From NCBI GenBank assembly GCA_963847945.1, contig CAWKBX010000001.1:372001-436000 (forward strand): DNA of 64,000 bases. Reading direction: 5' to 3'. The first letter of the stretch is position 1, and every line of letters begins with the position of its first letter. Source of the DNA: JANMJD01 sp963847945 (GTDB taxonomy: Bacteria; Actinomycetota; Acidimicrobiia; Acidimicrobiales; Ilumatobacteraceae). The translations under genes and the position numbers were made by a program. The notes below the pieces were generated by a model, which was given only the letters and a program-made list of their open reading frames with translations, had not been told where the DNA came from and ran no database searches. Positions 10,024 through 20,037 of this stretch are shown here, piece after piece.

Positions 10024-11445
10024 GTGCATGACGACCTCGCCTACCTCACTGCCACCTCGACGCTCGCGCTGTTCCGCGCTCGGTCGCTGTCTCCGGTCGA
10101 ACTACTCACGGCCCTGATCGAGCGGATCGAGACCCACGAGCCACAGGTCAACGCCGTTGCCGACCGTCGCTACGACGAGGCGATGGTCGAGGCCCGGGCG
10201 GCCGAGCAGCGCTACCTCGGGCACGGGGCCGACCCTCGGCCGCTGGAGGGCCTGTTGGTCGCCGCCAAAGAGGAACACCCGATGGTCGGGCGGTCGTGGA
10301 CGCAGGGCTCGCTGACGCTGAGCGACGAGGTGGCCGCCGTCGACCACCCGATCATCGAGCGGATCCAGAGTGCGGGCGGGATCATCCACATCCGCACGAC
10401 CACGCCCGAGTTCTGCTGCGCAGGCTTCTGCCATTCGCGGATGTGGGGCACGACCCGCAACCCGTGGAACCTCGACTACACCCCCGGCGGATCGTCGGGC
10501 GGCTCGGGGGCCGCGTTGGCCGCGGGATATGCCCCATTGGCGACCGGGTCGGACATTGGCGGTTCGATCCGCATTCCAGCGTCGTTCTGCGGGGTGGTCG
10601 GGTTCAAGCCACCGTTCGGGCGGGTCGCCGCGCTGCCTCCCTACAACCTCGACCAGTACTGCCACGACGGGCCGATGGCCCGCACCGTTGCCGACTGCGC
10701 TCTGATCGAGAACGCGATCGCCGGGCCGCATTGGCGTGATGTGGCCTCGTTGCGGTTCCCGCCCGTCATCCCCACCTCGTTCGACGGGGTTGCGGGACGG
10801 CGGATCGCGCTGTGCATGAATCTCGGTGACTGGCCGCTCGATCGGGCCGTCTCGCAGAACACGCGGGTCGCAGCAGAGGCGCTGGCCGAGGCGGGGGCAA
10901 TCGTCGACGAGGTGACGTTGCCGTGGACGATCGAGCAGATCTGGATTGCGGCTCGAGCTCACTTCGCCGCGATCATGGGCGCCGGTATCGCCCACGTCGA
11001 GGCCGAACACGGCGACATGCTCTGCGACTACACCCGAGCATTCGCAGCGACGATGGTGTCGACGAGCGGGTTCTACGAGGGCATGGAGTTGGAGGGCCAA
11101 CTCTGGGAGCCCCTCGGTCGCCTGTTCGAGACCTACGACGCGGTGCTCTGTCCGACGATCGCCACCGATGGGCTGCTGGCCGGGGAGCCGTATCTGACCG
11201 GTGGAGTGCCGATCGGGGACGGTCGCGTCGACCACCACATCCAGGCGATGATGACCCTGCCGTTCAATCTGTTCAGCCGCTGCCCGGTGCTCTCGATTCC
11301 ATCGGGCCTCGCCGACAACCGTGTTCCCACCGGCGTACAGATCGTCGGCAGAACCTACGACGACCTCGGCGCATTCCACGTGGCGAGCGCGTTGGAGTCC
11401 GCCGGCTTCGGCTTCGCCGACCCCTCCTGGCGGCCCACGTTCTGA
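10024..11445 (+). CDS. amidase signature family protein
   Basis: Cytosolic amide hydrolase of 473 aa, full length for the family. The Ser-cisSer-Lys machinery is visible: AAKEEHP contains the lysine, GGSSGGSGAALAAG is the signature with the cis-serine, and GSDIGGSIRIPASFCG holds the nucleophile. The GTG start (VHDDLAYLTATSTLALFR) gives the usual N-terminus; the nearby ATG is in another frame. No frameshift. The substrate is unknown, and related proteins include aryl-acylamidases and 6-aminohexanoate-dimer hydrolases. It follows the polymerase gene by 47 nt but has no obvious functional link to it. Confidence 0.9.
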   Translation: MHDDLAYLTATSTLALFRARSLSPVELLTALIERIETHEPQVNAVADRRYDEAMVEARAAEQRYLGHGADPRPLEGLLVAAKEEHPMVGRSWTQGSLTLSDEVAAVDHPIIERIQSAGGIIHIRTTTPEFCCAGFCHSRMWGTTRNPWNLDYTPGGSSGGSGAALAAGYAPLATGSDIGGSIRIPASFCGVVGFKPPFGRVAALPPYNLDQYCHDGPMARTVADCALIENAIAGPHWRDVASLRFPPVIPTSFDGVAGRRIALCMNLGDWPLDRAVSQNTRVAAEALAEAGAIVDEVTLPWTIEQIWIAARAHFAAIMGAGIAHVEAEHGDMLCDYTRAFAATMVSTSGFYEGMELEGQLWEPLGRLFETYDAVLCPTIATDGLLAGEPYLTGGVPIGDGRVDHHIQAMMTLPFNLFSRCPVLSIPSGLADNRVPTGVQIVGRTYDDLGAFHVASALESAGFGFADPSWRPTF

Positions 11446-11529
11446 GCCGCATTCGCGGGCCGGTTTTGCTCGCCGAGCGAACACTTCCGGCCCGGGAACG
11501 GCCTCCCCACGGCGCTCAGTTCGGGAGGG

Positions 11530-11640
11530 TCAGCCCATCAGGGGCTTGTTGGTCTTCTTTTCCTTCTTGGCGTCGCGCTTTTCCTTGAGCGACTTGCCGA
11601 CCTTTTTGGCCGATGCTTTCTGGGGTGTTTTGTTCGCCAT
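11530..11640 (-). CDS. 36-aa lysine-rich basic peptide
   Basis: Small open frame beginning MANKTPQKASAKKVGKSL and ending KKTNKPLMG. About a third of the residues are Lys or Arg and there is no hydrophobic stretch, so it is cytosolic and probably nucleic-acid or ribosome associated. A strong ribosome-binding site (AAGGAG) lies 7 nt before the ATG, which is the main reason to accept such a short gene. It reads convergently with the amidase gene. I recall similar short KKxxKS-rich hypothetical proteins in actinobacteria but cannot assign a function. Confidence 0.6.
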   Translation of the reverse strand: MANKTPQKASAKKVGKSLKEKRDAKKEKKTNKPLMG

Positions 11641-11693
11641 GATGAATCTCCTTCAGGGATTTCAGACGTCGATGCAACGATAGACCAGTGGTC

Positions 11694-11882
11694 TCAGCGG
11701 CTGGGGCCGAGTATTGCGATGCGGCACGGAGGGCAGGCCCACCAGTCCTGGTGTCCGCCCGGTTCGAGCAGCGGATCGGCGGCGAACCACCCCCGGCAGC
11801 GGCCGCATTGACGGCCGGTCGGTGCATCGGCAACGGCTTCGGCGGTCGCCTCGGTGGGCGGGGACTCGACAGGAGTGGACAT
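11694..11882 (-). CDS. 62-aa putative zinc-ribbon protein
   Basis: Begins MSTPVESPPTEATAEAVA, a disordered Ala/Thr/Glu leader. A compact domain follows with CGRC and, about 25 residues later, CPPC, a spacing typical of small zinc ribbons; it ends RIAILGPSR. A GGAG-like ribosome-binding site precedes the ATG at 11882. Upstream in-frame codons to 11966 are possible but the leader reads as shadow coding. It is transcribed in the same direction as the Lys-rich peptide 53 nt downstream. Function unknown; DNA or RNA binding is a guess. Confidence 0.6.
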   Translation of the reverse strand: MSTPVESPPTEATAEAVADAPTGRQCGRCRGWFAADPLLEPGGHQDWWACPPCRIAILGPSR

Positions 11883-12011
11883 CGGCAACGCTCCAAGCGC
11901 TCGGCTCAGCGGAGGCGTCGGGCCTGCAGCGCAGATGGTGACATCTGCCCAAACGAGGCGTCCCAACCAAGAGTGATCGAGGCGAACCCTATCGGGGTGG
12001 AACGTGAACCC

Positions 12012-14015
12012 TCAGTGATGCTCAAGCCGGGGACGGCCCGAGCCGGTGACAGTCAGGGTGCCCGAGACGAAAATGATCAGGCCGTTGAGATCGACGGTCT
12101 GTTCATCCCAGGTCACGGTGGTCTCGTACTCCCCGGCTCCGGCGGCCCGCATGTCAGCGGTCAACGCGCCTCGGGCGACGACCTCTGCGGCGACTCGAGC
12201 ATCGTCCGATGAGAGATGCAGGCTGGGTACATCGGTGTGGGCGATGAACTGGCCCTGACTCGGCGAGGTCACCGCGACGACGCGGGTGATCGTGATCCGC
12301 CCGACCACGGCGCCCACCGCGTTGGCGACGTCGGCATCGATGGGGATGACGGATTCGGTGCGCAGCAATGCGGCGACCGCCGGATAGTAGGTCGATGCCG
12401 AGGCACCCAGCCCGACCAGGGGCGAGGTGAGCCCGATGCCCGCCTTGACGACGTTGAGCGTGCGATCCAGGGAGCGCTGGGCCAGCGCCGCGGTCGCCAA
12501 CTCGGGGGCGAGGCCATCGGTGGAGAGGGCGGCGGCGAGCACCGCCTCGGCCGACCGGCGGACGACGAGATCGACGACGACCCGGGCGATCGCCGCCCCA
12601 TCCGTCGCGATCGGCGCGCCACGAGCGTCGCGATGACGGGAGAACAATTCGGCGGCCTTCACCGCAACTTCGGCGTCGAAGTGGTGGTGCAATCCGAGCG
12701 AGTGGCATGCGTCAGTCGGGGTGAACGCGGCGAAACGGATCTGCCCCTGGCGGACGAACCGATCGAGCATCGCCGGCTTGGCCGCCCCCGATGGCAGATC
12801 GGCGACCGCCACCGGGCCATCGGCGAGGGCGGCGACCAGGTCGCGCTCGGACCTCCCGGTGGGTACGGCCAAGGCCAGAGCCGCCATCGGCACAATCATG
12901 ATCCCGGCCGACTCGGGTGGGCTGATGTCACGTAGTTGGCGGTCGAGCATCGAGTTGACCGCCACGGGCGACGTGAGCGCCAACAGGCTGAGCGGAATCA
13001 CTCGTCGAGGGCCGATCCGCAACGCCGCCCCGGGTTGTCGTTGATCGCGATGCAACTCGCTGTCACCGCCGAGGCCGAGGGTATGCATCTCGACCGCGGT
13101 GACCATTGTGCGATATCCGCCCACGGTTGCGCCGTCGGTCGAGATCACGGGCCGCCCGTTGCGCATCACGGCGATGTCGGTGGTTGTCCCCCCGATGTCA
13201 GAGATGACCGCCTCGGCGAGGCCGGTGAGATGGGCCGCCCCGACCAGCGATGCCGCCGGACCCGAGAGGATCGTTTCGATCGGCCGGTCGGCAACGAAGT
13301 CGGCCGAGACCAGCGAGCCGTCGCCGCGCACGACCATCAACGGGGCGCCGATGCCGCGCTCGGCGAGGGTCGAGCGCATCGTCGTCACCAGCTGGTCGAT
13401 GATCGGGATCAGCCGGGCGTTGAGTACCGCGGTCACGGCACGTTTCGGGCCGTTGAGCTGGGCCGACAGCTCGTAGCTGCAACTGACCGGCCGACCGGCC
13501 GCCCGGCGAATCAGGTTACGGGCGGCCTGCTCGTGAGCGGGGTTGCGCACGCTGAACTGCCCGGCGACGGCGAAGCCCTCAATCGTCGGCGGCAACCCGC
13601 TCAACCACTGCTCAAGGCGCTCCGGCTCGAACGGAGCGAGTTCGTTGCCGTGGGCGCTGTGGCCGCCGGGGAGGAACACCACCGGGTCGCCGGCGAGGGC
13701 ATCGGCGAGACCGGCGCGTTCCAGCACTGCGGGCTCGAAGCCGATGACAATCAAACCCACCGGGCGGCCGCGGCCTTCGACCAGGGCGTTGGTGGCCAGC
13801 GTGGTCGACAGGGCAACGAGTTCGATCAGCGACGGCTCGACCCCACCCGCAGCAAGTACCGCGTCGATTGCGCCGCTGATCCCGATCGACAGGTCATCGT
13901 GAGTGGTCGGCGACTTGGCCTTGGCGACGACGGTGCGGGTGGCTTCGTCGTACAGGACCGCGTCGGTGAAGGTGCCGCCGGTATCGACGCCGAGGAGTCG
14001 GCCCATGGTGGTCAC
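12012..14015 (-). CDS. hydantoinase/oxoprolinase family protein (HyuA-like)
   Basis: 667-aa actin/Hsp70-fold ATPase related to the A subunit of N-methylhydantoinase, 5-oxoprolinase and acetone carboxylase. N-terminal LLGVDTGGTFTDAVLYD is the phosphate-1 motif. STTLATNALVEGRG, VISDIGGTTTDIAVMRNG (phosphate 2) and LGLGGDSE follow. No frameshift. The GTG at 14015 has a GAGG about 10 nt upstream; an ATG nine bases further in is the alternative. No HyuB partner follows, which is unusual for the classical two-subunit enzymes, though lone HyuA-type proteins exist. It lies 34 nt after a short-chain dehydrogenase in a four-gene minus-strand run. Confidence 0.85.
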   Translation of the reverse strand: MTTMGRLLGVDTGGTFTDAVLYDEATRTVVAKAKSPTTHDDLSIGISGAIDAVLAAGGVEPSLIELVALSTTLATNALVEGRGRPVGLIVIGFEPAVLERAGLADALAGDPVVFLPGGHSAHGNELAPFEPERLEQWLSGLPPTIEGFAVAGQFSVRNPAHEQAARNLIRRAAGRPVSCSYELSAQLNGPKRAVTAVLNARLIPIIDQLVTTMRSTLAERGIGAPLMVVRGDGSLVSADFVADRPIETILSGPAASLVGAAHLTGLAEAVISDIGGTTTDIAVMRNGRPVISTDGATVGGYRTMVTAVEMHTLGLGGDSELHRDQRQPGAALRIGPRRVIPLSLLALTSPVAVNSMLDRQLRDISPPESAGIMIVPMAALALAVPTGRSERDLVAALADGPVAVADLPSGAAKPAMLDRFVRQGQIRFAAFTPTDACHSLGLHHHFDAEVAVKAAELFSRHRDARGAPIATDGAAIARVVVDLVVRRSAEAVLAAALSTDGLAPELATAALAQRSLDRTLNVVKAGIGLTSPLVGLGASASTYYPAVAALLRTESVIPIDADVANAVGAVVGRITITRVVAVTSPSQGQFIAHTDVPSLHLSSDDARVAAEVVARGALTADMRAAGAGEYETTVTWDEQTVDLNGLIIFVSGTLTVTGSGRPRLEHH

Positions 14016-14049
14016 TCGGATGTTCCTCGAAGTTGGTCGCCGGAGCGGC

Positions 14050-14944
14050 TCAGCCGCCGAAGGGCCCTTTGCCCATCTGGTCCCGCACGCTGACCACGGG
14101 CGGGTTGGTCAGGCTACGGCGTTGCCAGTTCGCTCCGTCGACCACCAGCGTGTGCCCGGAGATGAATCGGCCGTACGGCGAGGCGAGGAACGTTGCCGCC
14201 CATCCCAGTTCTTGGCGCTGGCCGACTCGCAGCGCCGGTTGGCACGTGTCCTTGTCGTGGGTACGGGCGAGGTTGCCTTGGATGTCGCCGGTCATGTCCT
14301 CGTGTGGGAAAAGGCCCGGGACGAGGCAGTTCACCTGGATGCCGTACGGCCCCCACTCGACGGCGAGCGACTCGGTGAGGTTCTTCACGCCCGCCTTGGC
14401 CGCCGCGGAGTGCGCGAACCCCGGTCCGCCCGGTCCAGGCGTACGAGGCACCGACGTTGATGATCGAGCCGGGCGTGCCCGGCGGCGAGGTGGCGGCGGG
14501 CGAACTCACGCGAGCAGAAGAACGTGCCGTTGAGCGTGATGTCGACCACGGTCCGCCAGGCGTTGGGCGACATGTCCTCGGCGGGGACCGGGAAGTTGGC
14601 CGCCGCGTTGTTGACCAGCACCGCGGGCAGCCCGAACGCCTCGGTCGGCCGCGTCGAACGCGGCGGCGATCGAGTCGGGCTCGCGGATGTCGCACGTCAC
14701 GGTCAGCACGGGCGCCCCGAGTCGCCTCCATCGCGGCCTGCCCGGCGGCGAGGTGCTCGTGCTTGCGGCTCGACGATCACGATCGACGCGCCCGAGGCGG
14801 GCGAACTCGGCAGCAATCGCCTTGCCGAGGCCCGTCCCGCCGCCGGTGACGAACACCGTGGTCCCGGCAAAGGTGCCCGGTCGCAGCGCCGTCTCGCCCA
14901 GCGGAGGCGGCGGTGGCAGGCCGGGCAGCCCGGGCTGCGCTCAT
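14050..14944 (-). CDS. SDR family oxidoreductase (2,4-dienoyl-CoA reductase-like), frameshifted
   Basis: NAD(P)-dependent short-chain dehydrogenase. The N-terminal part has FVTGGGTGLGKAIAAEFARLG (TGxxxGxG cofactor motif), then VTCDIREPDSI and VNNAAANFP (NNAG-type). SPNAWRTVVDITLNGTFF is characteristic of peroxisomal 2,4-dienoyl-CoA reductase relatives. INVGASYAW, SAAAKAGVKNLTESLAVEWGPYG and a C-terminal SGHTLVVDGANW complete it. The active-site YxxxK Tyr position reads as Ser-Ala-Ala-Ala-Lys, as in dienoyl-CoA reductases. At least four indels (near 14920, 14800, 14640 and 14430) split it. The ATG overlaps the previous gene's stop. Probably acts on enoyl-CoA thioesters; inference. Confidence 0.78.
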
Positions 14945-15749
14945 GACGTGGCGTCGTCTTCGGCTGAGAAGTCGGGGATCCAAACGGTGCCGTTGATGTG
15001 GCTGCCTCCGTCGACGAACATCGTGTGGCCGGTGAGGAAGCGGCTGTCGTCGGATGCGAGGAAGAGCGCAACCGGAGCGATGTCGCTCGTCGGGGTCGCC
15101 CATCCGGCCCATCGGGTTGAGCGCCTCGGCTCCGGCGGCCATCTCGGGGTTCGCCGCCGCCCACGCCCGAAAGGCCGCGGTCTTCGCCCCCGGGCAGATC
15201 ACGTTGGCGGTCACCCCGGTCGGAGCCCATTCGCGGGCCGCGGTCCTGGTCAACGCCCGTAATGCTTCCTTCGCCGCGTTGTACTCGGGCGTGCCCATAT
15301 GGGCGTTCACGCCGTTCAACGAGCACAGATTGATCACCCGGCCCCAACCCTGGGCTTTCATCGTGGGGAAAGGCCGCCTGCATCGCCCACAGCGGCCCAT
15401 AGAACGCCATGTCCATGCTGCGGGCGATCAGCTCGTCGGACTTGTTCTCCACCCGGCCGATCCGTCCGCCGCCCCACGCATTGTTGACCAGGATGTCGAC
15501 GGTCCCCCACCGATCGACCGCCGCGGCGACCATCGCCAAGTTGTCGGATTTCGAGCGGACATCGGTCCGAAGGAACACGGCGTCGGCCCCTGCCGCGACC
15601 AGTTCATCGGCCGCCCCCCGGCCGTTCTCCTCGTTGATTTCGGCAACGAGCACCTTGGCACCTTCGGCCCCGAACCGGCGGCAGATCGCCCGACCAATGC
15701 CGTCGCCTCCCCCGGTGACCACGGCAACCCTGCCCTGAATGCGTCCCAC
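14941..15749 (-). CDS. SDR family oxidoreductase, frameshifted
   Basis: Short-chain dehydrogenase starting GTG with an AGGAGG ribosome-binding site: VGRIQGRVAVVTGGGDGIG, a perfect Rossmann motif. AEINEENG, TDVRSKSD and ILVNNAWGGGRIG follow. After a break near 15365 the protein continues as WGRVINLCSLNGVNAHMGTPEYNAAKEAL, with catalytic Ser and YNAAK, then NVICPGAKTAAF. A second break near 15100 leads to DIAPVALFLASDDSRFLTGHTMFVDGGS on the remaining frame. About 268 aa when joined. It is the middle one of three SDR genes in tandem; all three differ clearly from each other. Confidence 0.82.
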
Positions 15750-15778
15750 AATGCCTCCTGCTGCTGGCTGACGCGACC

Positions 15779-16599
15779 CTAGGCGGGCAGCATGCCCCAG
15801 TTGCGAGCCTGGTCCTGGATTTGGACGTTGGCGCCCTGAGGAAAGTTGTCGGCGGTGTCGACGACGCGGGCCAATGCCTGGCCGACGATCGCCACGGGAG
15901 CGGCATGGTCGGCGACGAACTGCAGCTTGGTGCCGGCGGCGAGCACCCGCTCGGTGGCCACGAAGCCGGGTTGGACGTTCAGGAAACGCACGCCGTCGTC
16001 GGGGTGTTCGACGACCAGTTGTTCGACGATCCGGTGGAGGCCCGCCTTTGAGACGCCATAGCTCAGCGCCCACCCGCCCTCGCCGGTGGGTTGCGTTGGT
16101 GTCGCGTACCCGGCAGCGCTGGTGACGTTGGCGATGACTCCAGCACCCCGCGAGACCATGTGGCGCAGGATCGGCTGCAGGAAAACCAACTGGGCGGCCA
16201 CGTTGGCGTACAGCCGCCGTTCCAACTCGTCGGGCGAGGTGTCGAGAAACCTGGCCGTACCCGCCGGGCCGACGTAGATCGCGTTGTTGACCAGCACGTC
16301 CACATGCCCCAACGCCGTGATCGCGGCCTGCGCGACCGGCTGGAGAGACGGGCCATCGAGCAGGTCGAGCACCAGAGGCGTCGCGCGTCCCCCGCCTGTT
16401 CGACGAGGGCCACGGTGGTCGCCAGGCTCCCTGGCAGGTGGGCGAACTCGGCAAGTGCCGACGCCTCGGGCAACGCGGCGGCGTCCCCTTCATACCGAGT
16501 TCGGCCGGTGACGACCACGTGGTACCCAAGGGCGCCCAGGGCGATGGCGGTCGCCCGTCCGATGCCCCGAGTGGCTCCCGTGACGATGGCGGTCTGCAT
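15779..16599 (-). CDS. SDR family oxidoreductase, one frameshift
   Basis: First SDR of the run, starting MQTAIVTGATRGIGRATAIA (cofactor loop TGATRGIG). Later motifs are VDVLVNNAIYVGP, VIANVTSAAG with the catalytic Ser, and LSYGVSKAGLHRI with YGVSK. The end is QDQARNWGMLPA. A one-base indel near 16375 joins the N-terminal part to MLDLLDGPSLQPVAQAA. About 273 aa. The C-terminal region is longer than the minimal SDR fold. It is divergent from the aminotransferase gene, with only 65 nt between the two starts. Confidence 0.83.
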
Positions 16600-16664
16600 C
16601 GCGGGAGCATATGGCACGGTCGGGCGTGGCCTGCGAACCCCGGCGAATCGGCGATGATGGGGCG

Positions 16665-17962
16665 ATGACAACGCCGTTCGCCGCCACGCTGGAGCGCGCC
16701 CGCCAGGATTACCTTGATCGCAACACCGAGAGCCATCGCCACCACCGGTTGGCCAGCGAAGTGATGCCCGGGGGCAACACCCGCACGGTGCTCCACTATC
16801 CGCCGTTCCCGGTGACATTGGTCGCCGGAGAAGGGTCGCATCTGACCGATGCCGATGGCCGGGTCTACCTCGACTTCCTTGGCGACTACACCGCGGGGCT
16901 GCTCGGCCACAGCGACCATCGGGCCCTCGATGCGGTGATGGAGGCGTTGCACACGAACATGAGCGTCGGTGGGCATCACCCGGCCGAGGAACAACTGGCC
17001 CGGCTGATCTGCGAACGGTTCATGATCGATCGGGTGCGGTTCACCAACTCGGGCACCGAGGCGAACTTGATGGCGATCACCGCCGCTCGGCTGGTCACCG
17101 GCAAACCCAAGATCCTGGTGATGGAGCACGGTTACCACGGCGGCGTGCTCTACTACGGCCTCGAACCTGCCCCGTGGAGCGCCCCGTACCCCACCGTGAT
17201 GGTGCCGTTCAACGACCTCGCCGCGGTGTCCGCAGCGATCGCCGAGCATGCCGATGAACTGGCCGCCGTGATTGTCGAACCGATGATGGGCGGCGCGGGC
17301 TGCATCCCGGCCGCCCCGGGATTCCTCGCCGGTGTCGTCGATGTGGCCCGCCGGCATGGCGTGCTGTCGATCTTTGACGAGGTGATGACGTCGCGCCACG
17401 GTCCCCACGGGTTCGGCGCGCTCCACAACGCGGAACCCGACCTGAAGACGTTCGGCAAGTACATCGGTGCAGGGTTCTCGTTCGGCGCGTTCGGTGGTCG
17501 GGCGGCGGTGATGGGCAGGTTCGACCCGAACTCACCCGACTGCATCTCGCACGCCGGCACGTTCAACAACAACATCGCCTCGTTGAGTGCCGGGGTGAAG
17601 GTGCTTTCGGAGTTGTACACCTCGGAGATCGCCGTGGCGCATACCGCGCGGGTGAGGAGTTCCGCGCCCAGGTCGCCGTAGTCCTGGCCCGCCATCCCCT
17701 TGCGCTGGTGGTCAGCGGCTACGGCACGATGATGACGATCATCGCCCGCGCCGATCTGCCGACCAATGGGGTCGCGGCTGCCGATCGCGACGCCGCACTC
17801 CAGGAGTTGCTCTACCTTGGCCTACTCAGCCGGGGTATCTACACCGCGCCACGGGGCATGGTGAACCTCAGCCTGCCTCTCACCGATGACGACCTCGCCG
17901 CATTCCTGGTCGCCCTCGACGACCTCTGCGTTGAACTGGTCAGCCGGTCGCGGGCCGAGTAG
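16665..17962 (+). CDS. class III (glutamate-1-semialdehyde-aminomutase-like) aminotransferase, one frameshift
   Basis: PLP enzyme of about 432 aa. It carries VMPGGNTRTVLHYPPFPV, DADGRVYLDFLGDYTAGLLGH, RFTNSGTEANLMAI (PLP phosphate contacts), MEHGYHGG, IFDEVMTSRH with the PLP-ring Asp, and LKTFGKYIGAGFSFGAFGG with the Schiff-base lysine. The main frame ends after SELYTSEIAVAH; a one-base indel near 17650 leads to the C-terminal part VVSGYGTMMTI to the end. This subfamily is usually labelled aspartate aminotransferase family or GSAM-like, and there are no hem genes here. The start ATG is 65 nt from the divergent SDR operon. Confidence 0.86.
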
Positions 17963-19022
17963 TGGCCTGGCCAGCCAGTCGCTGGCCAGTGCCGTGGCGC
18001 AGCCCGGGATGACTCAGTCGTCGCGAACGGCCGCGGCGGCGCTCGCGGGTCGAGACGTTGGCGGTCGGCGCGGTGTTGGTCAGCGGGCCGACCTGATCGA
18101 TGATCGTGGCGATGTCGGGCGTGAGGCCCCGGGTGTGACCGTCGATGGCCGAACGCATCGCGGCGAGATGGGTGGGCGAGGTGCCGCAGCACCCGCCGAT
18201 GATCCGGGCCCCGGAATCGACGGCGAGGCGGGCGTAGTTGGCCATCAACTCCGGGGTTCCGGAGTAGAAGATCTCACTGCCATGGAACTGGGGGATCCCG
18301 CAGTTGCCCTTGCAGACGATGGTGTGGTCGGGGTTCTGGTTGGTCATCGCGGCGATCGACACCAGGATGTCGGGGGCCCCGACGCCACAGTTGGCTCCGT
18401 AGCCGACCGGGGCCTCGGGCAACCCGGCAAACACCTCGGCCAACGCGTGCGGCATGAGGCCCATCATCGTGCGGCCAGCGGTGTCGAACGAGCAGGTGGC
18501 GACATAGGGCATGCCGGTCTCGATGGCGGCCTGTGCAGCTGCCCGCACCTCATCGACCGACGACATCGTTTCGATCCAGATGACGTCGGCACCGCCATCG
18601 CGCAAGCCCTCCATCTGCTCGCGGAACGAGGCGACGGCGACATCGTGGGTGAGGGCTCCGAGCGGCTCGAACAGCTCACCGGTCGGGCCGACCGAGCCGG
18701 CCACGATGACGGGTCGCGGTGCCGCAGCGGCCACTTCGCCGGCGAGTTCAGCGGCCCGCCGAGCCAACTCGTGAGCCTGATCATCGAGCTTGTGCAGCTT
18801 CAGCCGTTGACGGGTGCCACCGAACGAGTTGGTCAAGATGATGTCGGCGCCGACATCGACGAACCGCTGGTGCAACTCACGCACCAGATCGGGGGCCGTG
18901 AAGTTCCAGTTCTCGGGCGGATCGCCCGGTCCGAGCCCGGCTGCGAAGTAGTTGGTTCCCGTGGCCCCATCGGCCAACAAGACCTTCCCGGTCGCCAGCA
19001 GGTCTTGTATCGAAATTCGCAT
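17940..19022 (-). CDS. betaine--homocysteine S-methyltransferase-like enzyme
   Basis: Zinc-dependent methyltransferase making methionine from homocysteine. LLADGATGTNYFAAGLG starts the barrel. HQRFVDVGADIILTNSFGGTR, VAGSVGPTGELFEPLGA and IETMSSVDEVRAAAQAA closely follow the bacterial BMT type that uses glycine betaine or dimethylglycine-like donors. Zn ligands are the Cys of GANCGVG and the Cys pair of GGCCGTSPTHLAAM. ATG at 19022 has a GGAG ribosome-binding site. The last 40 residues are Arg-rich and overlap the convergent aminotransferase end by 23 nt. A one-base shift near 18040 would end the protein at about 18012, so the true end may be there. Confidence 0.85.
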   Translation of the reverse strand: MRISIQDLLATGKVLLADGATGTNYFAAGLGPGDPPENWNFTAPDLVRELHQRFVDVGADIILTNSFGGTRQRLKLHKLDDQAHELARRAAELAGEVAAAAPRPVIVAGSVGPTGELFEPLGALTHDVAVASFREQMEGLRDGGADVIWIETMSSVDEVRAAAQAAIETGMPYVATCSFDTAGRTMMGLMPHALAEVFAGLPEAPVGYGANCGVGAPDILVSIAAMTNQNPDHTIVCKGNCGIPQFHGSEIFYSGTPELMANYARLAVDSGARIIGGCCGTSPTHLAAMRSAIDGHTRGLTPDIATIIDQVGPLTNTAPTANVSTRERRRGRSRRLSHPGLRHGTGQRLAGQATTRPATG

Positions 19023-19086
19023 ATTCGCTCCACGGTGTTCACCAAAAATCAAGCGGATAGTTCCGCTGCGGCGAACATTCTAGGCG

Positions 19087-19959
19087 CTACACCGTTTGAC
19101 GCTCAGTCAAGGTCGGAGGAATGCCATCCGTCACATGAAGTCCGTGGCGCCCACCATCGGCCCCGCGGTAGGCGGCACGGGTCGCCGGCGACCATCCGTC
19201 AAGTAGGTCGTCGGCGGGCTCGAACACCTCGACACGCAGCGGATTGCAGTTCGGCTCGGCATCGGAGCCAGGTCCCCAGATCGGCACTGCCAGGTCTCCC
19301 CCGGGACACAACGAGACGGCCATCAGGAGATCGGTCTCGGCGAGGAGCTCGACATGGTCACCGGGCCGAGCCGGGCAGGCTTCATGAAGTAGCGCTTGTC
19401 GTCGGGCATCAGCCCAGTCACCTGGAACAGGTTGATCACGTCGTGGACATCGAACTCCGTCAAACCCCACGACAGTACGGCGCGGGTCAGGTTGGAGTGA
19501 CAGTGAAAGTCATAGGCCGCACCCGATAGCACCTGGTTGACATACGGGTCGCAGCGAGTCCCAAGCAGGTCGTGACACCCCGCGTCGTCGGCGTCGCGCC
19601 CGTAACCGATGGTGTCGACGACGAACGTTGCCAGCGGTCGCAGGAAGGGCAGGTTCGACCAGAGGCGGGCGCCGACCGAGACGTGGGTGCCATAGAATTG
19701 GCGGGTTCGACTGGCCCAGAATCGCTCGCGGGGGTCGGTGAGCGACCAGATGTTCAAGTCGACGACCTGGGGGCCGTCGACGGTCGTGAACCGCACCACC
19801 GATCCGGCAGCGCACTTCGAAGGCATGGCCCGACCTCAGCGGAACCACGTGGTCATGGAGCACTCGGTGGCGATCGCCTCGCGAGGCGAGACGTGCGATC
19901 AGGGCGGAGTCGGGCGACAGCGGGCTGTCTCCGTCGGCGACATAAGCGGCTTGCGGCAT
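19087..19959 (-). CDS. DUF1989 (urea carboxylase-associated) family protein, two frameshifts
   Basis: Member of the family often found beside urea carboxylase or ethanolamine and amino-acid genes; its reaction is not established. The N-terminal MPQAAYVADGDSPLSPD leads to VPLRSGHAFEV. After an indel near 19808 it continues AAGSVVRFTTVDGPQVVDLNIW, RTRQFYGTHVSVGARLWS and the Cys/His-rich GCHDLLGTRCD with YDFHCHSNL, candidate metal ligands. A second indel near 19345 leads to DHVELLAETDLLMAVSLCPGG, the typical C-terminal block. About 290 aa. It lies on the same strand as, and just upstream of, the homocysteine methyltransferase, 64 nt apart, so co-transcription is possible. Confidence 0.78.
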
Positions 19960-20037
19960 GGTCGTCAGCCTCGCCGCGCCCGCCTCGAACGTGCATGGGT
20001 GTAGAGCGACACGGCGAACCCGGTACGGTCACCGAGT

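Noticed and set aside
14703..17426. Very long open frame on the minus strand running across three SDR genes and the aminotransferase
   Set aside because: It mixes true SDR pieces with antisense and out-of-frame translation. High GC makes stop codons rare, and the protein motifs switch frames at the SDR frameshifts.
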